Of a DNA stretch of 64,000 bases, positions 37,519 to 48,570 are shown piece by piece; positions within the stretch are counted from its first letter, which is position 1; each line of letters begins with the position of its first letter. The notes below the pieces were generated by a model. The model was not told where the DNA came from, ran no database searches, and worked only from the letters and a program-made list of their open reading frames with translations. Source of the stretch: Blepharisma japonicum (Eukaryota; Ciliophora; Heterotrichea; Heterotrichida; Blepharismidae); NCBI GenBank assembly GCA_949751835.1, contig CATKHK010000103.1:1-64000 (forward strand). Direction: 5' to 3'. A program made the position numbers and the translations under genes.

Positions 37519-38020
37519 TTATACGTCTAACCAAAACAAAACGGCAGGCACCTTGCACAGTTCTTTCTGCACTTTCGGATCAACTTGTTTGAACCCTAAA
37601 CATCGGAGAGTTCTATAAATTTGATTCCTATTGGGCAATTCTCTATACACCGCAATAACAATCTTGTCAGCACGCTCCCACTCAGCGAACCTGGAGAGGT
37701 TCTCAAACATGGTGAAGTGCATAATTGGTAAAGCTTTCATATAGAGAAGTCGCCCAGACAGAAAGCACTCAGCAATGACCAGCCTTTTTTCTAGAGGTAG
37801 ACGAATAGTCAGCTTGTAGAAGCTGCACTCAGGATTAAGTGCGTCTACGAATCCTTGCTTGAATTCCTCAACGACTGGTTCAGGTAGTGGGTCGTGGTCT
37901 GGCACATCAAAAACATTCATGAGTTGTAAATTGAGAGAAGATACTTAGAGAATCGAAGTTCTGGTTGGGAGGTTCTTCACTATTTAGGGATGATTCGGTT
38001 GATTCGTCACTGCTCTCCAT
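37519..38020 (-). CDS. OAZ: Ornithine decarboxylase antizyme, two frames joined by +1 shift
   Basis: Antizyme binds and inhibits ornithine decarboxylase, sends it to the proteasome and restrains polyamine uptake. ORF1 starts at ATG 38020 and has 37 codons (MESSDESTESSLNSEEPP... THECF) before TGA 37909-37907. ORF2 in the +1 frame gives 129 residues to TAA 37519. ORF2 shows the family core: FLSGRLLYMKALP, then ENLSRFAEWERADKIVIAVY and RTLRCLGFKQVDP, matching LSGGGLYIE, LLEFAEEQLRADHVFICF and RTFSFLGFEIVRP of animal antizyme. The junction is TTT-TGA-T, a known type of antizyme shift site, although TGA means Trp elsewhere in this window. A rival is a 16-nt GT-AG intron at 37914-37899 that would also join the frames. 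It lacks the GTA start and the A at position 10 of the local introns. Confidence 0.88.
37906..37914 (-). promoter_or_regulatory. Candidate programmed +1 frameshift site TTT-TGA-T
   Basis: Zero frame reads GAA TGT TTT TGA TGT. The +1 frame reads GTT TTT GAT GTG. A P-site UUU can re-pair with UUU one base on because a T follows. In other antizymes high polyamine raises shifting at NNN-UGA. If TGA were simply Trp here, zero frame would continue through two more TGA codons to TAA 37837-37835, giving a 61-residue dead-end product. Confidence 0.7.
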
Positions 38021-38440
38021 TGTGATAATGGATAATAAAAGATATAAAATAGCCTCTTAGAAAATGACTTTAAAACAGAAATCAGAATTGCCTAAAAAAA
38101 TAAAATTAAATACTCTTAATTAGACCTTAATTTTTACATGTAAAATCACTAAAATAATGATGTTTATTTATTCTTTAAATTCTATTCTAATAGCCAACAG
38201 TTTCAGGTAAGATGTCTGTTGTTGCTCTTTATTTTGGGGTATTTTCTAATTAAATTCTCAAAAATTATGAACTTTCGTTATTTTGCTTTCCCGGTATAAT
38301 CCTATATGTAAAACCTTTTCAAATATTTAAAATAACTTTGCATATCATAAAATCATCATTTTTCTCTCCTCTAGTATAAAGAAGAGCTTGATTAGTGGAC
38401 TAATCCTAAAGATGGCAATAATTTATGGAATCTGTGAAGG
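38021..38440. other. Divergent intergenic region between antizyme and P5B ATPase
   Basis: 420 AT-rich bases between two genes transcribed away from each other. It must hold both promoters. No conserved motif was recognised. Confidence 0.6.
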
Positions 38441-41400
38441 ATGAAGAATCATCAGACGAATAAAGAGGGTTCATCCCCTCTCTTATTTAAAGCACCCATT
38501 TCCTGCAATCAACACAAAGATGCAGACGAAGATTCTCTTCTGCTAAGTATAGAGCCATATTCTTACAAACAGTCAAAAGCCTTGACGTTCTGGATTTTCA
38601 CAATTTTATCAGGAGGTCTATTATACCTCTTCGATTTTTGGTTTCTCCATTTGCACCTCCACTTGCGATATTCCAAAGCTCCGATCTCACAAGCTTCGCA
38701 TTTGCTCATTAAAACCAAACATTTCGTTGATCTGGTCAGAATCGAATACAAAAATTCGCAATCCTTGGGCAAAATTTTGACATTCAGCCACCACCACCTT
38801 TCGTATTACTACGACGGTGACCTTTTCCAGCCCATTTTCTTCGATTCTGCTTTGCATTATAAGAGGCTGATAGACCGATTTGGACAAGGCATAAGGAACC
38901 CTGAAGAAGTTCTAGAAAAAAAAGAAATTTTTGGACCATGCCAAATTAACGTCCCAGTTAAGCCTATTATGAAGCTGCTAGTAGAAGAGCTGCTTCATCC
39001 TTTTAACATTTTCCAGATATGGAGTTGCATTATCTGGTATTGAGAAGACTATTGGTATTATGCTTCAGCCATCGTCGTGATCACTTTGATATCATTGACC
39101 ACCTCATTGGTACAGACCAGAAAAAGTATGGATTCTCTTCATAAATTGGCCCTTAGGGAAATAAAAATTACAGTGATAAGAGACAATGTAAAAAAAGAGG
39201 TCTCGAGCACAGAATTAGTCCCTGGAGATCTGGTTGAAATTCCTGAAGGTGGAGAAATCCCTTGTGATATTGTGCTCATATCCGGCAGCTGTATCATGGA
39301 AGAAGGAATGCTGACAGGAGAGTCAGTCCCAGTCATGAAAGACGCACTTCCTTATTTGGCTGAGCCAATTTACAACATTGAGCATGACAAACGACATTCT
39401 TTATACGAAGGGACAAGAGTGATCCAGACCCGCAACTTTGGAGGCGCAGAAACACTAGGAATAGTTACAAGAACTGGATTTTTGACTATGAAAGGGAAGT
39501 TGGTGAGGTCAATTTTATTCCCAAAGCCAAATAAGTTTAAGTTTTACCAAGACTCAATGAAATTCATTGCAGTTCTCATCGTTTTTACCTTTATTGGCTT
39601 TTTCTTATGTCTTCCATTTCAAATAAGCCAAGAAGTCCCAACTGAGGAGCTGATAAAGCGATGCTTAGATTTAATTACAGTCACCATCCCTCCAGCACTC
39701 CCAGCAGCTATGACTGTTGGTACTGCATTTGCTATCACCCGCTTAAGAAAAGACAAAATCTACTGCACCTCTCCACCACGTGTAAACGTTGCTGGCAAAA
39801 TTGATACTTTTTGCTTTGATAAAACAGGGACTTTAACTGAAGACGGAATGAATTTGCTTGGTGTTCACCCAGTATCCAGCCAAAAGATGGACAATTTTGC
39901 ACCCAGCCCAAAAGTAATAGAAAGCACGCACAAAGAGCTTATTGAATGCATGGCCTGCTGCCATTCATTGACCACAGTTAATGGCGAGCTCTTAGGAGAC
40001 ACCCAAGACTTGATGATATTTAATAGCACCAAGTGGCTCCTAAACGAAAACGAGCTCTATGACCCTGCCATTAAAGCTATAGTCAAGCCAAGCACTTCTG
40101 AAGAAATTTCAGATGTCTTTGATGAAGAAGGCAACGTGATGGGGATCATAAACCTCCCTTATGAAATCGGCATCCTTCATATTTTTCACTTTACTTCAAA
40201 GCTGAAAAGGATGGGTGTAATAGTGAAGAACCTAAGCGACGATTCTTTTGCCTTTTTCATGAAAGGAGCCCCTGAAGTTGTTCTGGAAAAGTGCCATGAG
40301 TCAAGTATCCCAAATAATCTTAAAGAGGTCCTTGCTGAGTACACAAAAAAAGGATATAGGGTGCTAGCTTGTGCTTCTAAGAAGATACCACCGATAAAGT
40401 ATACAGAGCTGAGATCGTTTAAATTAGAAGAAATTGAAAATGATTTAGAGTTTTTAGGGTTTTTGGTTCTGCAGAATAAGCTGAAATCACAGACTATCCC
40501 CTCAATTCATGATTTGCATAATGCAAACATTAGAACAATAATGGCAACAGGGGATGCAGTCCTTACAGGGATATGCGTAGCAAGGGAGTGCGGGATTTTG
40601 GACGAAGAAATCACAGTTTTTCTTGGAGAAATGAATAAGGGTGAAATTTGGTGGGAAAAATTTCAAGTCAGCAACTCCACAGAAATAGAAACCACAAATG
40701 AAGCTCCATGGAAATCGCTGGGATTTGAAGGAAACTACGCCCTGGCTCTCACAGGTTCTGCATTTACACATATAATCAAGCAAACCGAAAGTGAGCGCAA
40801 AGAGGATATAAATTCCTTAAAAATCGTCATGGAGAAATGCAAAGTCTACGCTAGAATGTCTCCAGAGCACAAAACCCAACTTGTCGAGCATTTGCAAAAC
40901 ATCGGATACCTCGTCGGCATGTGTGGAGACGGTGCCAACGATTGCGGAGCCTTAAAAGCAGCTGATATTGGCATTTCGCTGAGTGAAAGTGATAGTTCGA
41001 TTGCTGCACCTTTTACAAGCCAAATCGCAAATATTTCATGTGTAAATACTGTTCTTAGAGAAGGGAGATGCGCCCTCACCACTTCTTTGCAGTGCTTTAA
41101 GTTTATGGCACTTTATTCCATGATCCAATTCATCACTGTCAGCATGCTCTATTGGTCAGGGAGCAATTTGAGTGATTCTCAGTATATGACTGTGGATTTA
41201 CTTACAGTGCTGCCTCTCGCTATATGCATGAGCTACACAAAAAGCTACCCGAAATTAAGTAAAAGGCAGCCAACAGCTTCTTTAATATCAGTTCCAGTCC
41301 TCACTTCAGTGATCGGACAAGCTGTTATTGCAGGGGCTACACAGATTACAGCCTTTTTAGTATCCCGAGAAATGCCTTTTTGGGAGTCAATTGATTATAA

Positions 41401-41812
41401 GCCTGGCACCTCAGTTCTTGACTATGAGTACTCCTATGAGAATTCGGTGCTGTTTTTGGTCTCGTGGTTTGAGTATCAGTTTGTGTCTCTTGCCTTTTCT
41501 ATAGGAAAGCCATGGAAAAAGTCTATGTGGACTAATTTCTGGCTGAGCTCTTCCACTGTAATTTTGTCGGCTTGGACGCTTTATGAGATTTTGATTCCTG
41601 CTGACTGGGCTCGGCATCTTGTCAATGTAAGAGATATTTAGATTAAACCTTTCCCATTTTACTTTAGAATAGCACTGCTTTCTATTTGTCTAGCATATGG
41701 ATTGATTGTTTTGTCTTTTGAAAAATTCATAGTGCCTTGGATAGATATAGTTAATAGAAGGCGCGCGAATAAAAAGAAGTATGATGCTAAGCTTAAAGAT
41801 CTTTCTCAGTAA
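38441..41812 (+). CDS. P5B-type P-type ATPase (ATP13A-like)
   Basis: 1118 residues after removal of a 15-nt intron at 41627-41641 (GTAAGAGATATTTAG). Without splicing the frame would stop at TAG inside the intron. The splice adds IKPFPFYFRIALLSI and the last membrane helix. Motifs in order: TGES in the actuator domain, PPALP in M4 (the P5B form), phosphorylation site CFDKTGTLTEDG, nucleotide-domain KGAPE, and hinge GDGANDCGALKAADIGISLS. The N-terminal helices carry the family's IEPYSYKQSKALTFW signature. Studied P5B pumps (ATP13A2, ATP13A3) move polyamines out of late endosomes or lysosomes, and that substrate is inferred here by family. Its neighbour, the antizyme, is transcribed divergently. 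Confidence 0.95.
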
Positions 41813-42693
41813 TAATTTTGCAATAATCATAATAAGATATATGCAATAAAGCAGTTTAATTTATAAAGGAATACAACACATAAAAATATGAAGATAAGGA
41901 ATGATTATAAATTTGGAAGAAAAAAGTAAGAAATGATTCTTTTTCAGCTTTCATTTACTATATCCCTTAAATATCTACTCTAGCATTTTTTCCTTAGGGA
42001 CTGTGCCCTACTTCATTCATGACAATTTTAATTGTGATTATATCTAGATAGAAAAATTGTAGAGGCTCGAGAAGCTATATCAAATAATTTAAGTATTTGA
42101 AAATGATTGATACCACTCATCAAAGCTTTTCTCTAGCAGTGCTTAGACTATACTTTAAATTTAATAGAAAAATTTGGTTCTAGAGTAGCATTTAAAATGA
42201 TTAGTATTATTTCTAATTATAAATTGATGAATCTTCTTATCTTCAATGATTTCGTACCATGTTAATTCGAAGCCAATTGTTGAATAATGAATTTTTAGTA
42301 ATTCTCCATTTTAAAATTTAAATTTAAAACTTAAATTCTCAACGGATTTGAAAAGAGAATGTTTCTTCAATCAAATAAAGTCTCATTGTTATAAAAACAA
42401 ATATTTTCTGATATTTTTAAGATTTAGATAACATTCTTTTAATAACAGTATATTTGAAAAGAGAAATCCTAAAATGATTTTTTTATGGTTGATACTTAGT
42501 TTTAATTTATTTGAGCTAGTAATCCTGCTAAAAAATTAATTTGTTTAAATAAGATAGGCATTCCATATAAGCCCAAGAATTTTCAATTCAGGCATGTCAA
42601 TTTCAAATTAGCAGTTTCTCTTTATTTTCTATTTAATTTCGCCATTACATGGCTAGACATTTTTCAGGTAAAATTCCCAGTTTATAAAGCTAT
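41813..42693. other. AT-rich spacer, 880 bases
   Basis: One of the longest gene-free stretches in the compact half. No open frame, RNA gene or repeat recognised on either strand. Confidence 0.6.
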
Positions 42694-45084
42694 ATGATTT
42701 TGCCAATAAATTTTCCTCAGAGCTCGATCAACTGTGACAAAGAAGACGGCCAGAGCTTTTTGCCTATGGAAAACAACACAACTATATTTAATCTCGACAC
42801 AAGTGAATCACCAATAGTCATCCCTCAAATCCAGCCCAAACGGAGGCTTCAAGAAAAAATGATAAATTTCCTAGAATCAAATTCTTTACTGGTATTTATG
42901 ACAATAATAACAATATATGCTCTTTTTGGTGACGATATTCGACTTGCTGCATTTTCTAAAGACGAAGACGACGTCTTTTTTTCACTTGCTACAGTCTGTT
43001 TTGCTCTTTTCTCGATTGAATTGATTTTAAGCTGCCTATATAAACCAGGCTATATTTTGTCTATGTACTTCTTGCTTGATCTGCTTTCGACACTCTCTTT
43101 AATTACTGACATTGGATGGATTTATGAAAGCATGATCGGAGTTGATTCAAATTCTTCAAAAAATGCTTCAAGTATACAAAATGCATCAAGAGCTTCACGG
43201 GCTGGGACTAGAACAACGAAATATGTAAGAATTATTCGGCTGGTAAGACTACTAAGGGTTGTTAAGCTGTATAAAAATGCGAATGTAGCAATAACCAAAA
43301 CAGGTCCAGAAGAAATAGAAACTGCTGTGATACCAAAAGAGTCTCAGGTTGGAAAAAGATTTAGTGATTTGACTATAAAACGAGTCATTATTATAGTGCT
43401 ATTAATGCTTTTTATACTCCCATTTTTTGATACAGATTTTTACCACTCAGACCCAACAAGCTGGAATTTCGGCCTAGACGAGGTCATTGCTTTCGAAGGT
43501 AGACGTGGCTTTTGAGATGTCGTTGAAGAGTACTGAAATTACCATGTAAATGACACTCGTCCTATCATATATTTATATTTAGAATATTCCAACGGTACAA
43601 ATTACACACGAGAAGGAGATGCTGACTATACCGATCTTAGGTACAACGAATTCGAAACTTCAGGTAATGACAGTTCCTTTTCTGTTTTTGATATCAGAGC
43701 TGACACAAAACTGGCTGCTATCCTAAACATTTGCCAAACAATTTTTATTTGCTTCGTTTTCACCGTTGCTGTCTTTTATTTTACAAAAGACACTACAAAT
43801 CTTGTGATTGCTCCAATTGAAAAAATGGTCCAAAGGGTTAGAGAAATTGCAAAAAACCCACTTTCTGCTTATAAAAAGAAAGATATTTATGAAGGCAAAA
43901 AGAAAAAGTTCTGCTTTTGCTTTTCATTAGGAACAGGGGAAAATGGAAAATATGAAGCTACATTATTAGAAGATACCATGAATAAAATAGGTGCATTATT
44001 AGCCTTAGGATTTGGAGAAGCTGGAGCTTCTATAATATCTTCAAACATGGAAACTGGAGATTTACAGTTCAAAAAAGGAAGTAAAATTGTAGCAATTTTT
44101 GGGTTCTGCGACATTAGAAACTTCATGGATACCACAGAAGTCCTACAAGAAAGAGCCATGATATTTGTTAACGAAATAGCGAAAATTGTGCATAGGACTA
44201 TTGACGTGTATCAGGGAGCTGCTAATAAAAATATTGGTGACTCCTTTCTCCTTGTATGAAAATTCAAGTCAAAAGACGATTTTTCTATCAGCAATAATAT
44301 GATCCAAAGAAACCCTTTATCAAGAAAAGCTGAATATTTGCCAGATTTGGCACTTTTGGCATTTTTAAAAATCCTAGCAAAAATGAATAAAGATTCGTCG
44401 ATTCTGAAGTACCGACAAAGTGAAGCTTTAAACAAAAAAATGAGAAACTTTGAGGTAAAAATGGGGTTCGGACTGAATTTCGGCTGGGCAATTGAAGGTG
44501 CTATAGGTAGTAAATTCAAAATTGATGCAAGCTATTTGTCTCCTCATGTAAACCTTGCATCAAGACTTGAAGCTGCCACAAAACAATATGGAGTTCCATT
44601 AATCTTAAGTGGCGCTTTATATGATTTATTTTCTCCTGCAATAAAAGCATTTTGCCGCCACATTGATACAGTTATTATAAAAGGAAGCAACACGCCTATA
44701 AGAATTTATACCAGCGACTGTGATTTCTCTGAGTTATATCCTTCAAGATCAAAGCCAAAAACTAAAGAAAATTCAAATTTAAAGCGAAAAGCACTTAAAA
44801 GGAAGCTAGAAGATAGGTCCTGAAACCCTATTGATAGCTTTTCTGAGTCAAAATCAGTAACAATAATGAGGAGAAGCTTCAAAAAAGAATTTTTCGAGAC
44901 TTTTGAATCTGGGTTCAAACTCTATCTTATTGGGAATTGGAGGTCTGCATATGGGAAATTCGAAGAATGCTTGAAAATGAAGCCAAAGGATGGCCCGTCT
45001 TCAAGGTTGATGGAATTTATCAGTGAAAATGGTTTTCAGCCTTCTCCAAGTTGGGAAGGGTATCGAGCACTAAATGAGAAATAA
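42694..45084 (+). CDS. Voltage-sensor-linked class III nucleotide cyclase
   Basis: 796 codons, with TGA as Trp at RRGFWDVVEEYW, FLLVWKFK and DRSWNPID. Residues 55-200 contain four hydrophobic segments ending in an S4-like helix with regularly spaced Arg (RIIRLVRLLRVVKLYK). Two further helices flank an extracellular loop with several N-glycosylation sites (residues 230-360). The catalytic domain spans about residues 460-650: first metal Asp in FCDIRNF, second in NIGDSFLLVWK, transition-state Asn/Arg in VNLASRLEAAT, and a Lys/Asp pair (VWK, KID) suggesting ATP as substrate. A short TPR-like end follows (FESGFKLYLIGNWRSAY). Ciliates and apicomplexans are known to fuse channel-like domains to adenylyl cyclase. 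No K-channel TxGYG filter is visible, so conductance is doubtful. Confidence 0.9.
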
Positions 45085-45122
45085 TATAAAATAATGTATT
45101 TTGAAATTAAAATATATTCAAC

Positions 45123-45851
45123 ATGGAAAGTAATCTTAAACGATCATTTAGCTCCAAGCTCACTCAGAAAAGCAAAAGATGCAAATACTGCAACACAAAA
45201 GCTAAACATTCCTGCAAGATCTGTGAAAACAGGGCATGTAACTTCCATTGCTATAAGAGATTTTTGGATGGCAAGCAATGATATATATGTGATCACTGTC
45301 ATTATTATGACGTAAAAGAAGTCATTGAAAAGCAAAATGAAGATGACATGACGTCTTCTCTTGTCGCACTTAGAGGCTTAATAGTGGATAATGCAAGGCT
45401 TGAAGATGAAATTGAAGAAAATAATATAAAAGCTAATAGGATTTTGGATAAACTTTTAACAAGCGAAGCGAGCTATAAAGAAAGCGCTGAAAGCAAAAGC
45501 CATTTGTTGAGCATTGAAAAGGTGAATAATGAACAATTAAGTGAAACTTATTTTGCTTACCAAAACGCTTTAGGAGAAAAGAAAAGAGGAAATGGGGCGT
45601 TAAAAGAGAAGCTTCAAAAGAAGATGATTGAGATCAATCAGATAAAAATGGAAGTCGACCAGCTCAAAGGCCAAGAAACCCAATTTACCAATCACATTTC
45701 AAGCTTGGCTGAGCAGTCGCAATCTTGCATTTACAGTGATAAGCTTGAAGAAATTTTGTGCCAAAAATGCCAAATAAGAGTATTCGGCAGATCTTTTCTT
45801 ATTCAGGAACCTAAAAAGCCTTCACCTTCATGCAACTGCATGATAATCTAG
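45123..45851 (+). CDS. Small zinc-binding coiled-coil protein
   Basis: 242 codons, read through one TGA (DGKQWYICDHC). Residues 20-58 form a Cys/His cluster (CKYCN, CKICE, ACNFHC, WYICDHCH) with spacing like a treble-clef or ring-type zinc fold. The middle is a coiled coil (RLEDEIEENNIKANRILDKL, EKKRGNGALKEKLQ). The C-terminus has a second CxxC (LCQKCQIRVFGR) and ends SCNCMII, which resembles neither a clean CaaX box nor a tail anchor. It could be a RING-like ligase, but the pattern is not decisive. Confidence 0.78.
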
Positions 45852-45912
45852 CTTGCCCTCTTTCTATATATATATATTTTAACATTAAAACAATCATCAG
45901 TTAAATTAATAA

Positions 45913-46950
45913 ATGACAGACAAAGAGCTGAGGATTGCCAAAATCACAAAAAACCACCACAAATCTATATCAAAAAGAAAAGAAATCCTGGAAACCTATA
46001 AAAAAATTCTATCGGATTTAGAGCATACTCTTCATAACGAATTAGCATTAAATCGGCAGCATGGGACTTCTATAAGTTTGCAAGATAACGCTGAAAGAAG
46101 CCGAGAAGAATTAAGAGACCAAATAATTAAGCATCATTTTGAAATGCTGAAGCTACAGATCAAAGAGAAAGAGGCCCAGAAAAAAGAAGAAAAATTGGAG
46201 ATATCGCCTAAAAGACATAGAAAGCATGAAGAGAAAAAAGAAAGCTCAGAAAGGAAATCAACTGAAAAATCGATACAAAAAGAACAGAAAAATACAGAAA
46301 ACGAGCATAAACAAGAAGAAGGGAAAAACGAAGCGGAAGAGAAAAAGGAAGAAGAAAAGACATTAGAAGAAGCAAAGGATAATTTTGCAGAAAATACTAA
46401 AGCTGAGGGTGATAAAAAGAATGATGGGCTTAGTGAACAAGAGCTAGAACTGATCAAGCAGGATGAGCATTTGATGGATGTGATTAGAAGATACGAAAAG
46501 ACATTTGGGAGGATCAAAGATCTCGATAGAGATTCGCTAAGGTCTTCTAAGAGATCAAGCGATTACTCCAGTGTAATTTCATATGAGTCAAGGCCTCGCT
46601 CTAAATCTTCCTACTCTAATGTTTCAACTCAAAGTCAGAAAGATGCACTTGAACGTCTTGAAAAGCTTCGCTTAGAAGAAGAAAAAATAAAAAAAGAAAA
46701 AGACGACCTTCTCCTGTTTCTTGAAACCAGATCAAACCGCTCCCAAGCATCTTCTCGATTAACAACTGTATCATCATTATTCCAATCACGCCCACAATCA
46801 TCAATTGAAATCCCTCAAAGAAGGCCACTCACCCAGACTTCAATCCTTCAAAAGCAAACTCCTAAGTCTGCACAACCTACCCCAGTAAAAGACCCAGTTA
46901 GATCTCTTGTTATAAAAGATCCTGTAAGCGAGCTTATAAAAAATCTTTAA
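45913..46950 (+). CDS. Highly charged coiled-coil protein
   Basis: 345 residues. The N-terminal helical part (ITKNHHKSISKRKEILETYK) leads into an extreme Lys/Glu-rich segment (residues 75-165, long EKK and KEEE runs). A Ser-rich segment, a short coiled coil (DALERLEKLRLEEEKIKKE) and a basic Ser/Pro-rich tail follow. No domain recognised. It ends eight bases before the next gene, typical of the tight packing here. Confidence 0.8.
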   Translation: MTDKELRIAKITKNHHKSISKRKEILETYKKILSDLEHTLHNELALNRQHGTSISLQDNAERSREELRDQIIKHHFEMLKLQIKEKEAQKKEEKLEISPKRHRKHEEKKESSERKSTEKSIQKEQKNTENEHKQEEGKNEAEEKKEEEKTLEEAKDNFAENTKAEGDKKNDGLSEQELELIKQDEHLMDVIRRYEKTFGRIKDLDRDSLRSSKRSSDYSSVISYESRPRSKSSYSNVSTQSQKDALERLEKLRLEEEKIKKEKDDLLLFLETRSNRSQASSRLTTVSSLFQSRPQSSIEIPQRRPLTQTSILQKQTPKSAQPTPVKDPVRSLVIKDPVSELIKNL

Positions 46951-46958
46951 TAATTATA

Positions 46959-47546
46959 ATGATAATTTTCTTATTGATTTTTACAGCTTTTAGCTATGAA
47001 ATTAAGATTCCTGGAAAAACAGCTGCTTGCCTAATAAAAACTTTGCCCAGGGGATCGGTATATGCAGGAGAATGCGGAACAAAGCTATGGAGACCTGACC
47101 TGAAGTATTTATCTGTTCAAGTTATTAATACACGTAGTCAATATACCTATACAAGTGTGCATACAAACTCTGCAAAATTTAAAATAAACACTGATGAAGC
47201 TGGGCCTTACTCAATTTGTGTCACAAATACAGCAGACTGGGAGTTTGATATAGTTTTCAAATTGACACAAGAATCTTCTAATAATGGTCCTGGACTAGTC
47301 GGCTATGATCTACCAATAAACGCTACAGAATTTCGAATGATTAAAGAGCCTAATGGTAATTTTCAAATACACACTGAATTAAAAGATATTTATGACAAGG
47401 TCAGAGAAGAAAGAGAAAAAGCCAACATAAAAGAAAAGGATTATACCGAAATTCTTTGGTCAATCTTGATCTTTGGGCTGCTTGGGGTCATTCTTTGCTC
47501 TTATCTTAGAAAAGATGTGGTGTTAGAGGAAAAAAAGTCAATTTAA
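46959..47546 (+). CDS. p24 (EMP24/GOLD)-like type I membrane protein
   Basis: 195 residues: signal peptide (MIIFLLIFTAFSYEI), a lumenal domain with conserved-looking Cys (AACLIKTLPRG, GECGTK, PYSICVTNT), a juxtamembrane helix (EREKANIKEKDYTE), one transmembrane segment (WSILIFGLLGVILCSYL) and a short tail (RKDVVLEEKKSI). Order and size match p24 cargo receptors that cycle between ER and Golgi. The tail lacks a clear terminal dilysine. The GOLD match is by pattern only, so another small type I protein remains possible. Confidence 0.6.
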   Translation: MIIFLLIFTAFSYEIKIPGKTAACLIKTLPRGSVYAGECGTKLWRPDLKYLSVQVINTRSQYTYTSVHTNSAKFKINTDEAGPYSICVTNTADWEFDIVFKLTQESSNNGPGLVGYDLPINATEFRMIKEPNGNFQIHTELKDIYDKVREEREKANIKEKDYTEILWSILIFGLLGVILCSYLRKDVVLEEKKSI

Positions 47547-47570
47547 TAATTCTTAATCGTATACAGCAAA

Positions 47571-48521
47571 CTAATTTGTATTATTTTGCCTCGTTTTTTC
47601 TTTTATTTCATTAATAAAATTCCACTCAAAATCCAAGTTTCCTTTTTCTTCTTCAATCAGGATCTTTATGCAATCAAAAATTAAAGCGGTGACTTCTGTG
47701 TCTTTGCAGATGTCTGCAAAAACACTCAGCACTATTCCGTGAAAATCTTTTGCATAGGGAATTCTTTTCTTGCCCCAAAAAGCTAGTTTTATTAGTGACA
47801 ACGCATTTTTCCGAGCTTCTTTGACATAAAGCATCCTAATCAAACTCATTGTGTGATAAGAGCCGTTATCTGAATGCAATAGATTTCTTATGGTTTTCCA
47901 TGATTTTTTATAATGAAAGCATGTGCATAATACTTGCATAGCTTTTTCGCTCCATATTCTTGCCCCAATCATGATGATATGGGAAATAAAATGCAGAGCA
48001 GTTGTTTTATAATCGTCCTAAATTACCATTACTTTGCAATCAAGCATGCATATTTCTGAAATTCTGTCAATAAAGCAATTGATTTCTGAAGCTTCAATTA
48101 AATGGGTACTGAATATTTTTTACTTATTTGTAATTATATCGAGCAGCAAAAGCACAAATTTCCGTTTCGTCATATACTGTTGGGTCCATTCAATAAATAG
48201 TGCTGCCAGTTCTTCACTTTTGTCGATTTTTACCACCTTTACTAAGTCGTGGAACAGCTAAGTAGCTTTTACATTAATTTTTTCAGAAAATCTGAGTCCA
48301 GGATTTCTGAGCAGCGCAATTATTACTTCTTCATCACTATCTAATGAAAATTTATAATGACGCATGGGCACTGATGCTGGTGATTTTTCATCAGCTATAC
48401 TGCGCTCATATACAACATCTTGTGAATCTTCTATTGGAGACACATCTTTGTACTTTTCAGCCAAGTATTTAAACATTTTTGGACTTGTGTTTGATCGTTT
48501 TCTTGCCCTGAAGAAAAACAT
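47571..48521 (-). CDS. Helical-repeat protein, three 15-nt introns
   Basis: Spliced product of 301 residues from ATG 48521 to TAA 47571. Introns at 48272-48258 (GTAAAAGCTACTTAG), 48123-48109 (GTAAAAAATATTCAG) and 48032-48018 (GTAATGGTAATTTAG) each carry a stop that would otherwise end the frame. Removing them joins SEKIN to LFHDLVKVVKI, LDIITN to NTHLIEA, and MLDCK to DDYKTTALHF. The protein is almost entirely alpha-helical (FVLLLLDIITNNTHLIEA, TEVTALIFDCIKILIEEEKG), like an ARM/HEAT fold. A distant tuberin-type N-terminal domain is possible, but I cannot support it. Confidence 0.82.
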
Positions 48522-48570
48522 TTTTAAAAATGTTTAAGCAAAAGCCCATAAAATTAATGAAGAATTAGGA

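Noticed and set aside
37899-37914. 16-nt GT-AG intron joining antizyme ORF1 and ORF2
   Set aside because: Not excluded, but ranked second: GTTT start, CCAG end, no A at position 10 and 16 not 15 nt, against ten consistent local introns, and it would coincide with a known type of antizyme shift site.
41639-41641. TAG after VRDI as the true end of the P5B ATPase
   Set aside because: A 15-nt consensus intron removes it and restores the last membrane helix and tail.
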